Below are positions 48,274 through 59,423 of a stretch of DNA of 64,000 nucleotides, piece by piece (position 1 is the first letter of the stretch; each line of letters starts with the position of its first letter). Where the stretch lies: the NCBI GenBank assembly GCA_019722365.1, contig JADFUC010000090.1, positions 62,001-126,000 on the forward strand, given 5' to 3'. The notes beneath the pieces are model-generated. The model had not been told where the DNA came from. It ran no database searches and worked only from the letters and a program-made list of their open reading frames with translations. The position numbers were made by a program, and so were the translations under genes. Source of the stretch: Lithospermum erythrorhizon. Its lineage: Eukaryota > Streptophyta > Magnoliopsida > Boraginales > Boraginaceae.

Positions 48274-49377
48274 ATGGGTTCTCTGCCTCCCAACTCACCA
48301 CCTCCTGAGAATGTTGCTAGTAATTATCGCATTTACTTGTCATTTTGTCCCAAGGATCCATTACAAATGAGCAACTTAATCGAGTGCTACGACCCAAGGA
48401 CTAATTCGTTCCACAAGGTTACTACGATTCCAGGACTCGAACAGAACTACGCGATGAAAGACTTTGCCATGATTGCATTAGGTGACTCCATTTATGTTAT
48501 TGGTGGACGACTTTGTCACAAAGAATTTGACACCCCTGATATGTCGTACTATGAAGTCGTCTCCTCTGTTCTTCGCTACAATGTTGTTACAGACACATGG
48601 TCTAAGTGTGCAGATTTGATCACTCCAAGAATCAATTTTGCTTGCACTGTTCATGAAAACAAGATCTTTATTGCCGGGGGGCAGACAACATTTCATAGTG
48701 TTAAAGGAACATCGTCGGCTGAATTTTACGATCCTGCACTTAATGAGTGGAAATCACTCCCAAATATGAGCACTTTGAGGTACAAATGTGTTGCTGTTTC
48801 CTGGAGAGGGAAAATACATGTTGTGGGTGGTTTCGCGGAGAAAGAAAACACTTCGAATGACCCTCAACAAGGGCAGATTTTTGCTATGGAGAGAAGTTCT
48901 GCAGAAGTATTTGATACAGAAAATAACAAATGGGACTTAGATGCAAGAATGTGGGAGCTCGATATTCCACCAAACCAAATTGTACCAATAGGGGACAAAT
49001 TGTATAGCTCAGGGGACTGTTATAAAGCATGGAAAGGCCATATAGAAGTTTATGATGCAAAATTAAAGATTTGGAGTGATGTAGATGGATCAAACTTTGA
49101 TTATTTATTGTCACCAAGTAACTCATGTGAGGCTTCAGATGACGACGATGAGAACAGTGGGAGGTTGGTTTACCTTACTATGGCTCCTATAGGAAACTAT
49201 TTGTGTTTCTTGGCAGGTTACAATATGCCCGGGGCGGCTTCTGGGATGAGATCAGAGGTTCATGTGTTTAATACCTCATCAAATGAGAACCAATGGAGGA
49301 GTTTGGAGCCGATATACGACGAGGGAAGTGAGAAATTGCTTTGCTGCCATTGCTGTGTCCTGCAACAAGCTTCTTAG
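48274..49377 (+). CDS. Kelch-repeat protein, 367 aa
   Basis: An intronless gene for a protein made almost wholly of Kelch beta-propeller repeats. Blades are marked by double-glycine turns: IYVIGGRL at 73-80 with DTWSK at 107-111, IFIAGGQT at 131-138 with NEWKSLP at 157-163, and IHVVGGFA at 181-188 with NKWD at 218-221. Later blades have lost one glycine: LYSSGD at 243-248 with KIWSDV, and LCFLAGY at 310-316 with QWRSLEP. A first partial blade is IECYDPRTNSFHKV. There is no F-box at the N-terminus, so it is not an ordinary SCF substrate receptor. An acidic run (DDDDEN, 289-294) and a CCHCC cluster near the end are notable. The partner and function are unknown. Confidence 0.85.
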   Translation: MGSLPPNSPPPENVASNYRIYLSFCPKDPLQMSNLIECYDPRTNSFHKVTTIPGLEQNYAMKDFAMIALGDSIYVIGGRLCHKEFDTPDMSYYEVVSSVLRYNVVTDTWSKCADLITPRINFACTVHENKIFIAGGQTTFHSVKGTSSAEFYDPALNEWKSLPNMSTLRYKCVAVSWRGKIHVVGGFAEKENTSNDPQQGQIFAMERSSAEVFDTENNKWDLDARMWELDIPPNQIVPIGDKLYSSGDCYKAWKGHIEVYDAKLKIWSDVDGSNFDYLLSPSNSCEASDDDDENSGRLVYLTMAPIGNYLCFLAGYNMPGAASGMRSEVHVFNTSSNENQWRSLEPIYDEGSEKLLCCHCCVLQQAS

Positions 49378-50545
49378 TTACCTAGCTACTTCAAGACATG
49401 AAAGACAACTAATTGATTGTAGTCATCAGATAGAGATTTCAAAAGAATGCAACAAGTCAAAATTGTTTTGTAAGGTCAGTTCTATATGTGCTGGTCACGA
49501 GTATAGATCCTCTGTTACACTTTGTATGATACTTTTTGTTGTACTTCGTCACGAGTCTGGATCCTCTGTTATGTTACATTTTGTATGATATTTTTCGCTG
49601 TACTCCGTTAAAATCATGCCACGTTTTTTGTTTTTTATTTTTAAATAACTTTTAAAAACAAACAATACACATGTCACAATATTAACGGAGTATAACAGAA
49701 AGTGTTCCTGATCTGACTCATGGAATAATGTTTTATTTTTTTGATAGAATAATGTGAAGTATACAATCACTAGATGCATGAAGTAGGGAATGTAATCTAT
49801 GCTGCCTTGTTAACTCATCTGCTGATGTTGGAAGTATGTTTTGGGAGATTATTTCAATGAGAACAGTTTTGTCTAACCTTATGAAACTTTCACTTCATTA
49901 TAGAACATATTATGCAAATAATACAATATTGAAACAGGAAGACCTGAAATAAACTCAAAACATTATATAGATTCCATGGATTTTGAGAACAAGAAAGTTT
50001 GAACAAAGCATATTCATTTATTTTCACCAGATGACTCTGGTAAATACCATAAAATGGGACCTGGACGTAGTATCATATCTACACCTAAATAACTCAAGGT
50101 TATATACCTTTCGATAACTTGCTAAAGATTATAAAAGGAATTCACTTGTGTTCAACTGCAAAAAATTGTATTTCTAAGGTTCCAAACAAAAATCAAACTG
50201 CCAAAATTTATAAGATCACAAATCCAGTCACCATTCGATAGATTACATGATTTCTTTTTAGTAATTATTGGTCTAATATTAACTAGGTTCCTCAAAGAGG
50301 ACTACAACATAATAATCTGGATAGAATGTACAGAAAAATTATACCTACAAGGAAAGAAAGACGACAATCAGCTGTACAACGGCGACCCACGATTTCTGAC
50401 CTAAGCTTCCCCCGCACATCTTTCTCCGGAAACAACCCCATCTGACGATCTGCATTTAAGATTTCCCTCTAACGCAACCCAAAAACACAATGTCTAACTA
50501 ACCTGGCCAGCATCCACGACTAAGCTCGAATAAAGGATAGAGCAT
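49378..50545. other. Region between the Kelch and MED14 genes
   Basis: Convergent 3' ends. A tandem duplication lies in the presumed Kelch 3' UTR (49493-49606). Nothing else seen. Confidence 0.5.
49493..49606. repeat. Tandem duplication of about 55 bp in the Kelch 3' region
   Basis: GTCACGAGT, GATCCTCTGTTA, TTTGTATGATA and GTACTtC/GTACTCC follow in the same order twice. Confidence 0.85.
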
Positions 50546-53500
50546 TCATACAGTTCCAATGGTTGCTACAGGACCGCTACCATCTCTCAGTCCTTGGAGG
50601 CATACATGCAAGGTTCTTTGTACGCTATCTGCGACTACCCTCAACCTTCCCTGATTAGCATCACCAGCCGAGGATCCATTCACTTCCACGGTGCGGACCA
50701 CCATTTGCTTACACTTCTCCCAATCATCAATTCTCGACCAACAAGCTCGGCCACCATGGCTTCCCTCCATTCCAAGAAAAGAGACATTCGGACTTTCAGT
50801 AAACAGATATCTCAATCTAACAGAGACACAGTAAGGCAACCAGGCAGCACCGCCAGCAGCATTTATATGTGGTATGAGGGCAGGATCTAGAACAACAGTC
50901 AATGCAAAATCAACTGAGTTATGAGCCCGATTATAATGGATACTGCTCTTGCATACAGAGGAACTCTCCGGGTTTCCTTCAACATTAGCTCCTCCATGAT
51001 TCTCAAGACACAGTTCTATTCGAGATTTTTGTACAGGGGCTACATCACCACCACCTTGTGCTTGGGCTAATCCCTTCTTCCATGCAATTAGTTTCAAAAA
51101 TTCCCTCAAAACTGAAATAGGTAAAGTTAGAAGTGTGATGAATGAAGCAACACGAGAAGCATCATAAGGCTCTGATGCAACACGGCGACTGAAATAGTCG
51201 CATATTTCGCCTATTTCAGTTTGAGATAACTCCTCTTGGGCAGTGGCAGAGTTCTGCTGCTGCTGGGAATGATGAAACCTCTTCACACTAAGCACTTGGA
51301 GAAGAAGTTGGACCCTATGCACACTAACAGCAAACACATAACCCCTACACATGAATACTTGAAAAAGTTAGAAATACTGTATCTGTCAGAGCTATCGTAG
51401 TACATCTAAGAGAATAGGCATTCCATTCCTCTCTCACATGTTACCATTCAATAAAAAAGAAATCAAACCTTTATCCATCTTGTTGGATGAAAATTTTAAA
51501 AAATACATAAACCAAACTATAAGAAACAAGTCCAAACTGGACTTCGAGATCCACAAGGATCATTTATGTTTTCATAAGCTACAATCTCCTCGGATTCTAT
51601 GAGGTATGAAGAAATAGAATACTCCATGTCCGACTTTAAATGGTATGTTTGACTTGGAATACATTGATATGGTGAGTTGATGTAGTAAAAGTTTACATTG
51701 TTACTTTTTATATTACCATTCAAGTTATTTATCGATGTAGAACATGATAAAAGTAAGAAAATGTAATAATGTATCACTAGGAAGAAACACAAGGATTTAC
51801 CCCCACGAAAAAACAATCCAGCGAAATGAATATCATAACTGAAGAATGTGGATGTAACCAGAAAAGTGACATATCAAGCCCACGAAGAAGCGCAAGAAAC
51901 ACACAAAATGCGGACAAGTGACATATCAGTTAACTTAAGAGGACATCACAAAATGCAGAAATATTTGTACTCCCTTAATATTCATGGCATATAGCATACA
52001 GTGTAAGGATTTACCCCACGAAGAAGCGCAAGGCTGGCTGCTCCTGATCCAAATTTAACAAAGCCCCTTCATTATCCTTCAAAATAGAACCCAATATCTC
52101 TTTCAAAAGATCTGGCAATTGAGCAAATAGCCACAGTACTCCAAGATACTTGAGAATGCCTCTAAGAACCTTCTTTAGAGCTACAACAGGGACCCATCCA
52201 CCACCATAACCTCCATCATCTCCAAGTCCAATAATGGCTGTATTGAGTTCTCCACGGACATGAGCAGGGATACCTGCACCAGGTGACCTGCGTACAGGCA
52301 ACCCTGCATTTCCCACACCTAAGTTGGAAGCTGTCAACAGAGAGTTTCCTAGACGGTTAAGCCCAACTGCACTACCTGAACGAGGAAATCCAGTATTGCT
52401 GGCAAGGTTAGTTCTAGTTCCATTGGCAGCTGACATTTGGGGTCCTGAACTCGGACTACTCGAACTTGCTACTCCAGCAACCGGTTGTGCACCTGCAAAA
52501 TTAGAATCTATGCCATTGAGCTCTTGAGCAACATGCTCCATGATGAAGGGTCGGAATTGAGGACATGACAATGATCCTCCGACTGAAGGGCCCCCTTTGG
52601 GTGGCGTAGCTGGTTGCAACCACACCTGATCTCCAGCAAAACACCGCATATCAACTGCAAACTTTTTGCGATAGATAATTCTAATCCAGTAGGGACCTCG
52701 AAGAACAACAGATACATCGATAGGCAGAAGTGAACTGGGAACGATGCCTGGTCCGCCTCTCCCAGCAGCAGCTGCCGCAGCTGCTGCCGCAGCAGCTAGC
52801 ATAGTTGCATGTTGATGGCTATGAGCTCCTACGGGGGCTCCAGAAATAGATGGACCAGCTGCGGCAGCTGCTAGCATAGTTGCACTTTGATGGTTATGAG
52901 CTCCTATGGGGGCTCCAGAAATAGATGGACCAGAACTGCCAATAGGTAAAGATGAACTTTGAGATACAATTGTGTTGGAACTGCTGGGAACAAGCCCTGC
53001 AGATGACAGGTAGCCACTTTGCTTTGACAATGAAGGTCCAGTGGCAACACCAGTAACTCCAGAAACAGGAGCAGCTCGTGCAGGCCTCGATGCTGCAGCG
53101 AGGGCATGCAATGGCCCTGTAGTGAGTCTGATACAATCCAGAAGTGATGCAACTTCAGCTCCATTGATAAAATCTTCAAGAAACTACAAATGGAGAACAT
53201 TATTATGAGGTAATATATCAAAAGTAACGAAGAAAATTGGGGGAGGGGGAGGAGAAAAAATGTTTTGGCAGCAGAAACACATCAATCATATATAGTCAGC
53301 AAAAAGAGGGTATCTAGTGATATTATCCTTCTCCAAGAAAGAATGAAGCAGAAAGAGGAAAAACGGATCCCTTTTATCCTGGCTTCAACATTTTCCCCTT
53401 CCATATACATTATTAGAAGAGCTCTCAACTATCTCACATTACGAGCAAATTATCCTTCTCTATTCATGATAAAAAGGATGAGTAGGCCGTAATATAACTA

Positions 53501-56500
53501 TTATCATTTTTTAAAAACATTGGAACAAGAAAGGCATGGAAGATCCGTTCTACTCTAACTTCAACACTTTCCCCCATTCGTATACTATTACAAGAGCTAT
53601 AGACTTTCACCTCGAGGGTAAGTGATCTTTCTCTACTCAAGGCAGAAGAGCGAAAAAACCACTTTTGTAGGCCCAACAAGAACTCCCTCTTTCAATTACG
53701 GAACTATTGGCTCTCTCACTCCAACCTCTAGATGAACAATATTGACAGATATAATATGTACATAAAAATAAATAATTTCCCGTTAAGTGAGCTGCCAATC
53801 TGCTAATGTTCCTCAATAGATTCACACTGGCACTGACGAATCAAAATCCGTAACTTTGAAGCTCTCCATATCATATCAAAATTCCAAACTAGATCGGGAT
53901 ACAATAAATCATTTAACATGCAACCAATGCTACCAATTATGTAGCTTTCTCGGTTAATGCTCGAGGTAGGATATTGCAGGGTTCTCGAGAAATGCTTGAC
54001 AATATGTTTCATCATATGAAGAAACATAAAAATAGATCTTCTCAAAGGAATATTATATGAAATCTAGTAAAAAAAATAAAAACGACAACTTTCTGAGGTA
54101 ACCTAAAGAATTTATTAGTAAGTGTAGAAGAAGAAGAAGAAGAAAAAAAATGATCATCATTTTGAAATGACCCACATCTCTAAACTCTATAGGGCTGTTT
54201 CCTGCAACTCGCTTGTTCGCCAGAAAATAAAGATTACAACCGAGTGATTGATCAATATACTAAAACTATAACTTCCATTTTTAACAGTACAAGGGGGACA
54301 ATAATGCTGATAAGAACATATCGATTTCCCTAAAAAGCAACAGCCAGAGAGTACTAGAAAGTGGAAACTGATAAATTTACTTGTTCTTAAGTCCTGCCTG
54401 AGATATCAAGGAAATTATTCATTTCTCTTTCATGCAGCTGATGTTTAAGAGAGGTTCACTTGCTATTCACTTATCAGAATATCCTTTTGGAGCTCAAGAC
54501 TACCATAAATGGGGTTCACGTTCAACAGCCATAAATGTAGAAAATTATTTGAACTAAAACAGAAGTTCTTCTAAATGAAAAACTAAAGCAATAAAGATAG
54601 TAACCATGACAGTAAAAATTATAAAACTTAAAAAAAATCACATAGTATCAATTGGAGCGTATGAAAAGGAAATCCCCCCCCCCCCAACTACTTTTCAGAC
54701 CCATGTGTTCATACCAACACACATATCGAGAAAAAAACATCATGGACCGGTACACAAAGAGCCAGGGCCCTGTCCCATACTCTCGTTGCTATTCATTATG
54801 TTATTCAGAACAAACCATTTGAAGAAACAGTACATATATAAAGCCAGGAGTACCAACCTTGGTATGTGGCCAAAGTTGATCAGGAGAAACATGCATTGTG
54901 CAGCCTTCTTTACCTGATTCCCACTCAACCACAAAACGAGCCATAACACCTGAACCAAAACTGAACCAAAGACTCATCAGTCCAACTGCTTCAATTTTAA
55001 AAGACCTCTTTATCTGTTCAGATAACTTATCAGGAATCTCAACAGCAGATTTCCCTCCAGTCACCAACAGTTTCCCATCAGAGTTTACACCAATCTCTTC
55101 TGATTTATCATCTGCCCTAACGCCAAGTAGCTTCCGCATTCCTAAGGCAAATGTTCGACTATTTGACAGCCTCTGAATATCAGCCACTAAATTCTTGATA
55201 CTATCAGCCTCCACCGACTGGTAACTCAAAATAACCCCTTCAGAATCATAGCGTATATGAGAATCTACATCCGATAGACTTGCAACCCGCACACCAGAAT
55301 CCCATGGAGTATGATCACTTCCCTTCTGAAGCTCCCACAAATCTCTAAAATGTTGGTCATTAATTATAACATCCCAGCACATGCTCCCAGGCTGCCCTAG
55401 TCGCAAGCAAATGTGTTGCCACGTATCATTTTTGGCAAAAGGGAGACGGAACCATAAAGTTGAGGATGATGTACTCCTCAAATCCACTTCTTCAACAAAT
55501 GGGATGCCAAGGACCTCCATCTGACTGGTAAGAAGAGCATGTTTGATACAAAGAGAGGAGTGCCTCACCACATGAAGAAGAGCAGAGACATATATACTAG
55601 ATGGTACATTGCCTTTATTTGCTTCAGCTATGAGGTCTGCATAGCTGTACAATTCCCTTCTGGAGGTCAATTCTGTAGAAACCGACAACTGTGAGATAGA
55701 CAACTGGGAGGACAATGTTTCCGAGGTTTTCTGTCTCTTGTGAGACCCCTCAGCAGTCTCCATCTGCATAAGTGATGGAATTGAAAGAAAGAGGTCCGAC
55801 ACTGTACGCTTTCGTGATGACCTACCATGTCTACAAGTCTCTTGATCCAAATTAGTAAAGGCTGCAGAGTATGGCTGTTGCGCTGAAAGAGAGAAAACAT
55901 CCAAATTGAGCATATTTAGCTTGATTGACAAAAAGCATAATGTCGCATAATTATGAACATAGAGGCTAAATAGAAGAAAGCATCTGAAAAAGGGTCTTAC
56001 ATAAGGTAGGTGTTGCCCAAGATGAAGATCTTGGAATTCTGAGTCTATCAGAATCAGCCTCACTAGCAAGCGGTTGACTAGGGGAATAAAATCGAGCAGC
56101 TTGGATTCCCGCCACAGTTGATTGATTTCCATCGACAGCCGGAAAATTAATTCCAGCAGAATGAGGAGATATGAGCATAGCCAAATCCTGATCATACTTG
56201 GAAGCCGACAATATCTTACCGCCATGGCTCCTTCCTGGCCCCATAGATAGTGAACTAGCAAAATCTGACTGTAGCAAACCCTTAGCATTTTTTTGGGAAC
56301 GAACGGAAGAATGATAGTTGTGTGACGCACCCGATACTTCAGCAATATTGTTATTCCGTGATATCAGCATTCCTCCCTCCCATTTAGGAGAGAGTGTTCC
56401 AGCTTTCGTACTTTGCACATTAACTGAACTATATCTATGTTGAGATGCTGAAGAAGCAAAAGGCAAAGAAGGCACCTGACCAGAGGATCCTTTCTCAAGC

Positions 56501-58330
56501 TCAAACACTTCATCAACAATAGATGAAAAGACTGACTGATGACTAGAAGTGAGTATATGACCTTCTTTTCCATGCCCCACTGAAGTATTTTGGTGAAGTA
56601 CTGGATCAGTTCTAGTATTATTAGCAAGAAGTGATAACAAATTTCCATATTTTACAAGGCTCGAACCAAGTTCATCTTCACCCATTTTCATCTGACTAAT
56701 ATCTATATTTTTCACACAGACAACATTATTCCAGTCTCCCAAAGACTGAGAGTTGCCTGCAGTATCTGGTTGAACTTCTAATAGCTTAAAAAGAGGCTTG
56801 AACTCCTTGTCAATTTGCATCAGCAAAAAGTAGGAATTCCCAAAGTCAGGAAATCCCATAAGCAACAAGCTTTGATCATTTGATATGTTCTTTGGCACCT
56901 TTCCCGAGGCAAACCCATGATCAAAGACCTAAAGCAATAGAACATTCGTGTAAGTTAATCTTTTGATGAATTAAATAAGTTAATCTTTTGATGAATTAAA
57001 CAACGAACATAAGGAAAAAATGGCTGTCTTAGTACCACATCATCATAATCACACAAATTAACAGCCCTTGGGGAGAGTCAGGATTAGGAGCTAAAACATT
57101 TTATTTAAGCATGTTCCCTTAAGCCAGATAGACCTATATGGATTTCGTAATCCGAGCTGGTGAATTATTGGTTATGGAATCAATATAGGTACCCCCATAT
57201 CCTGCTTAAGAACTTGCTTAAGTTTAATGTTTAAGCACCTAATCTCTGGATCCCCTTGGTAAACTATTTCATGATAAAAGTGTGTAAGCTATATCTGTGA
57301 GAAAATTAACACTACTTAATGTTAAAGCTAATTCAACAATGTAATTATATGTTAATTATTAAGCATACACAATTGATAAAATTCGGTATTGCATTAAATT
57401 ATTCCTGGAGCATAACTTTCTAATTAGTACTCACAATTTAAATATATTGACAATAGTACACGAGAGGCAGCCATTGTCACCGTTTACATGCATATCAACT
57501 CTTAGGTAAATGTACTTCTATTACTGCAAATTATTGATGCATTTATGTATGTGGTAAGAGTATATCACTCATCTCCACATGAACATTACTCAACTCCAAA
57601 ACTCATGGCACTTTCTAGTCACACATGTTATCATAAAAATCCCAACTTAGATATTGCACCAAGAAAATGTATTCCACTAGTAACTTTCAGTTGTAAGTAA
57701 TTCCACAGTTGAGTGATCCTAGAACATTGTATTATGCAGAGGCAAGCTTTCCACTAGTATCAGGTGACCTCCAAGGTAAAAATTATTAATCAGCTTTCTA
57801 TGTCACAGAAATCCATATTGCGCCAGAGTATATTATTAGTTGCTTCACTAATGTATTATTTTATACGATCCAATTTTCCTTTTTGACTTCTATCGCCCAT
57901 AGGTTTTATCTACAAACAATAAACCTACAGATTGCATATCTCATATGTCCATCTAAAAGGTTTCAATAATACTCTTCAGTCTTATAAATTAGAAAAATAG
58001 GACTAAACGGCTGCTAAACAACTAGCAGAAGGAAAATGCTCAGTTCCTTTGTGATGTAAGAATCTCTGTCATTTTTGTGCCATCTAATTGCAAAAGCAAG
58101 AAACATGATGAATGTCTTGTATACCTCAAGGCCAAAGAATCTGGCGATGCAAGCAAATAAGTGCATTATACTTTTGTTTCTCAGATTTGTAAAAGCTTCT
58201 GCAGCACTTATACTTCCTTGGTTCAAAGCCTCTTCACACTCTTGCAAGGCTGTTACTGATATAATATTCTTGGGAGCAAGAAGAAAGAATCGCCCATTCC
58301 TGCAGGTCCATTGAACATAGTCTCTCAAGT
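50546..58330 (-). CDS. MED14: Mediator subunit 14 (MED14/SWP), open 3' half of the gene
   Basis: MED14 is the backbone subunit joining the modules of the Mediator complex, which links transcription factors to RNA polymerase II. Five exons join in phase: 58125-58330, 56001-56928, 54858-55882, 52015-53183 and 50546-51344. The encoded parts match plant MED14 throughout: ECEEALNQGSISAAEAF, LLLMGFPDFGNSYFLLMQ, IVDEVFELEKGSS, QQPYSAAFTNLDQETC, SYADLIAEANKGNVPSS, HFRDLWELQKGS, GCTMHVSPDQLWPHTK, FLEDFINGAEVASLLDCIRL, VLRGPYWIRIIYRK, MRCFAGDQVWLQPATPPKGG, RGELNTAIIGLGDDGGYGGG, EICDYFSRRVASEPYDASR, ending LHVCLQGLRDG. No stop or shift is seen in these exons. The first exon start (AC|TTGAGAGAC) is less certain and seems short of about a dozen residues. 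Without the 5' half this would be only a partial protein. Confidence 0.85.
51791..52027 (-). repeat. Three copies of an exon-end/donor motif in the last MED14 intron
   Basis: The exon end and donor CTTGCGCTTCTTCGTGGG|GT (52010-52027) has a copy without GTAAAT at 51879-51896. A third, shorter copy TTCGTGGGGGTAAATCCTTG lies at 51791-51809. The flanking phrase GTGACATATCA is also duplicated (51867, 51917). Confidence 0.7.
52783..52932 (-). repeat. 75-bp tandem duplication within MED14 coding sequence
   Basis: Two adjacent modules encode GPSISGAPIGAHNHQSATML and GPSISGAPVGAHSHQHATML, each followed by a poly-Ala run. They lie in the flexible region between FLEDFINGAEV and VLRGPYWIRI. Confidence 0.9.
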
Positions 58331-59423
58331 CTTTACAAACAAATAAAACTAATTAACAAATTCAGAAATTATTACAAGAAGAATCAAACTAAGACACGTT
58401 TAAGGGAAGTAGCAACTTACGTCATAGATGAGAATACAAGAATAAGATCAACTACCATATCAAGTAATGTTTTGAACTCATATGTTTTGCAGAACTACCA
58501 CAACTACATATGTTTTGCCAGCTTCACTATGCCAAACCATTTGTAGAACCTCATAGGGCTGTTAAATCAAGGAGGAAACTAAAAGAAATCTTCAGGAAGA
58601 TTTAAAAAGCCCTTAATTTCCATATCTAGCATTCAGCCTATCATAATTTTTATTTTCTATTTTTGTTACAAGCACCTTAACTTAAAAATTAAGTTTATCA
58701 ACTGAAATTAGTAGTCGCAATGGTTATACTTTAGCCAATAATATTTAAAGAAAGGTTTTAGTGCTCGTAACAAAATAGAGAAAGAAAATATAACACGGAG
58801 TACTAGAGAGGAAGCTTCCTGCACAGTTTTTCTCTTTATTCTCCAATGCAGAACAAAAAAATTACTCCAGAAATTATTTAGCAGTCATTGTATACGAGTG
58901 AATATCGTAATTAGTGTCTTGGTTTACCAAGTTCGGATACTTCTATGTAAAACTCCCTAAGAAAATTGCAATTAGACAAGTTTCTCTCTCTAAGAGTGAA
59001 TAAGATATTTTCTCCCCATTTGTTGACTACTTGAATAAACTAATAAGCCAACAGTAAGGTGACAGTAAGGTAAGGACAACATGTTTAGTCTTTACTTAAT
59101 TAATGCACAGGAACAATCCAACCATGCTAGGATTAGATTCTTCTCTATCTTATGAGCAAGACGAAGCAACCGTACATTCAAATTTCAAGTTCCTTTGTCA
59201 GCGGAACATGTTCCATGATCTGACAAAAACACAATATCATATATATATTAGTTAAATGTTTTGCAGAATAATAAACCTGTCCTCATCTGGTCTTAATTTA
59301 TAACAGCGTTTCGAGGGTGGGGGTGGGGTGATGAATACAAAAACTGATACTAAGATTTAACTTCACTAAAAAGGTAAAAATTAGAGAAAGTTCGATCTTA
59401 TTAATTCCAAGAATGAGACTGAC

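Noticed and set aside
51517..51816. Minus-strand ORF of 99 codons with a hydrophobic start
   Set aside because: It lies in the last MED14 intron, where its first codons derive from a copied splice-site segment; no homology was recognised.
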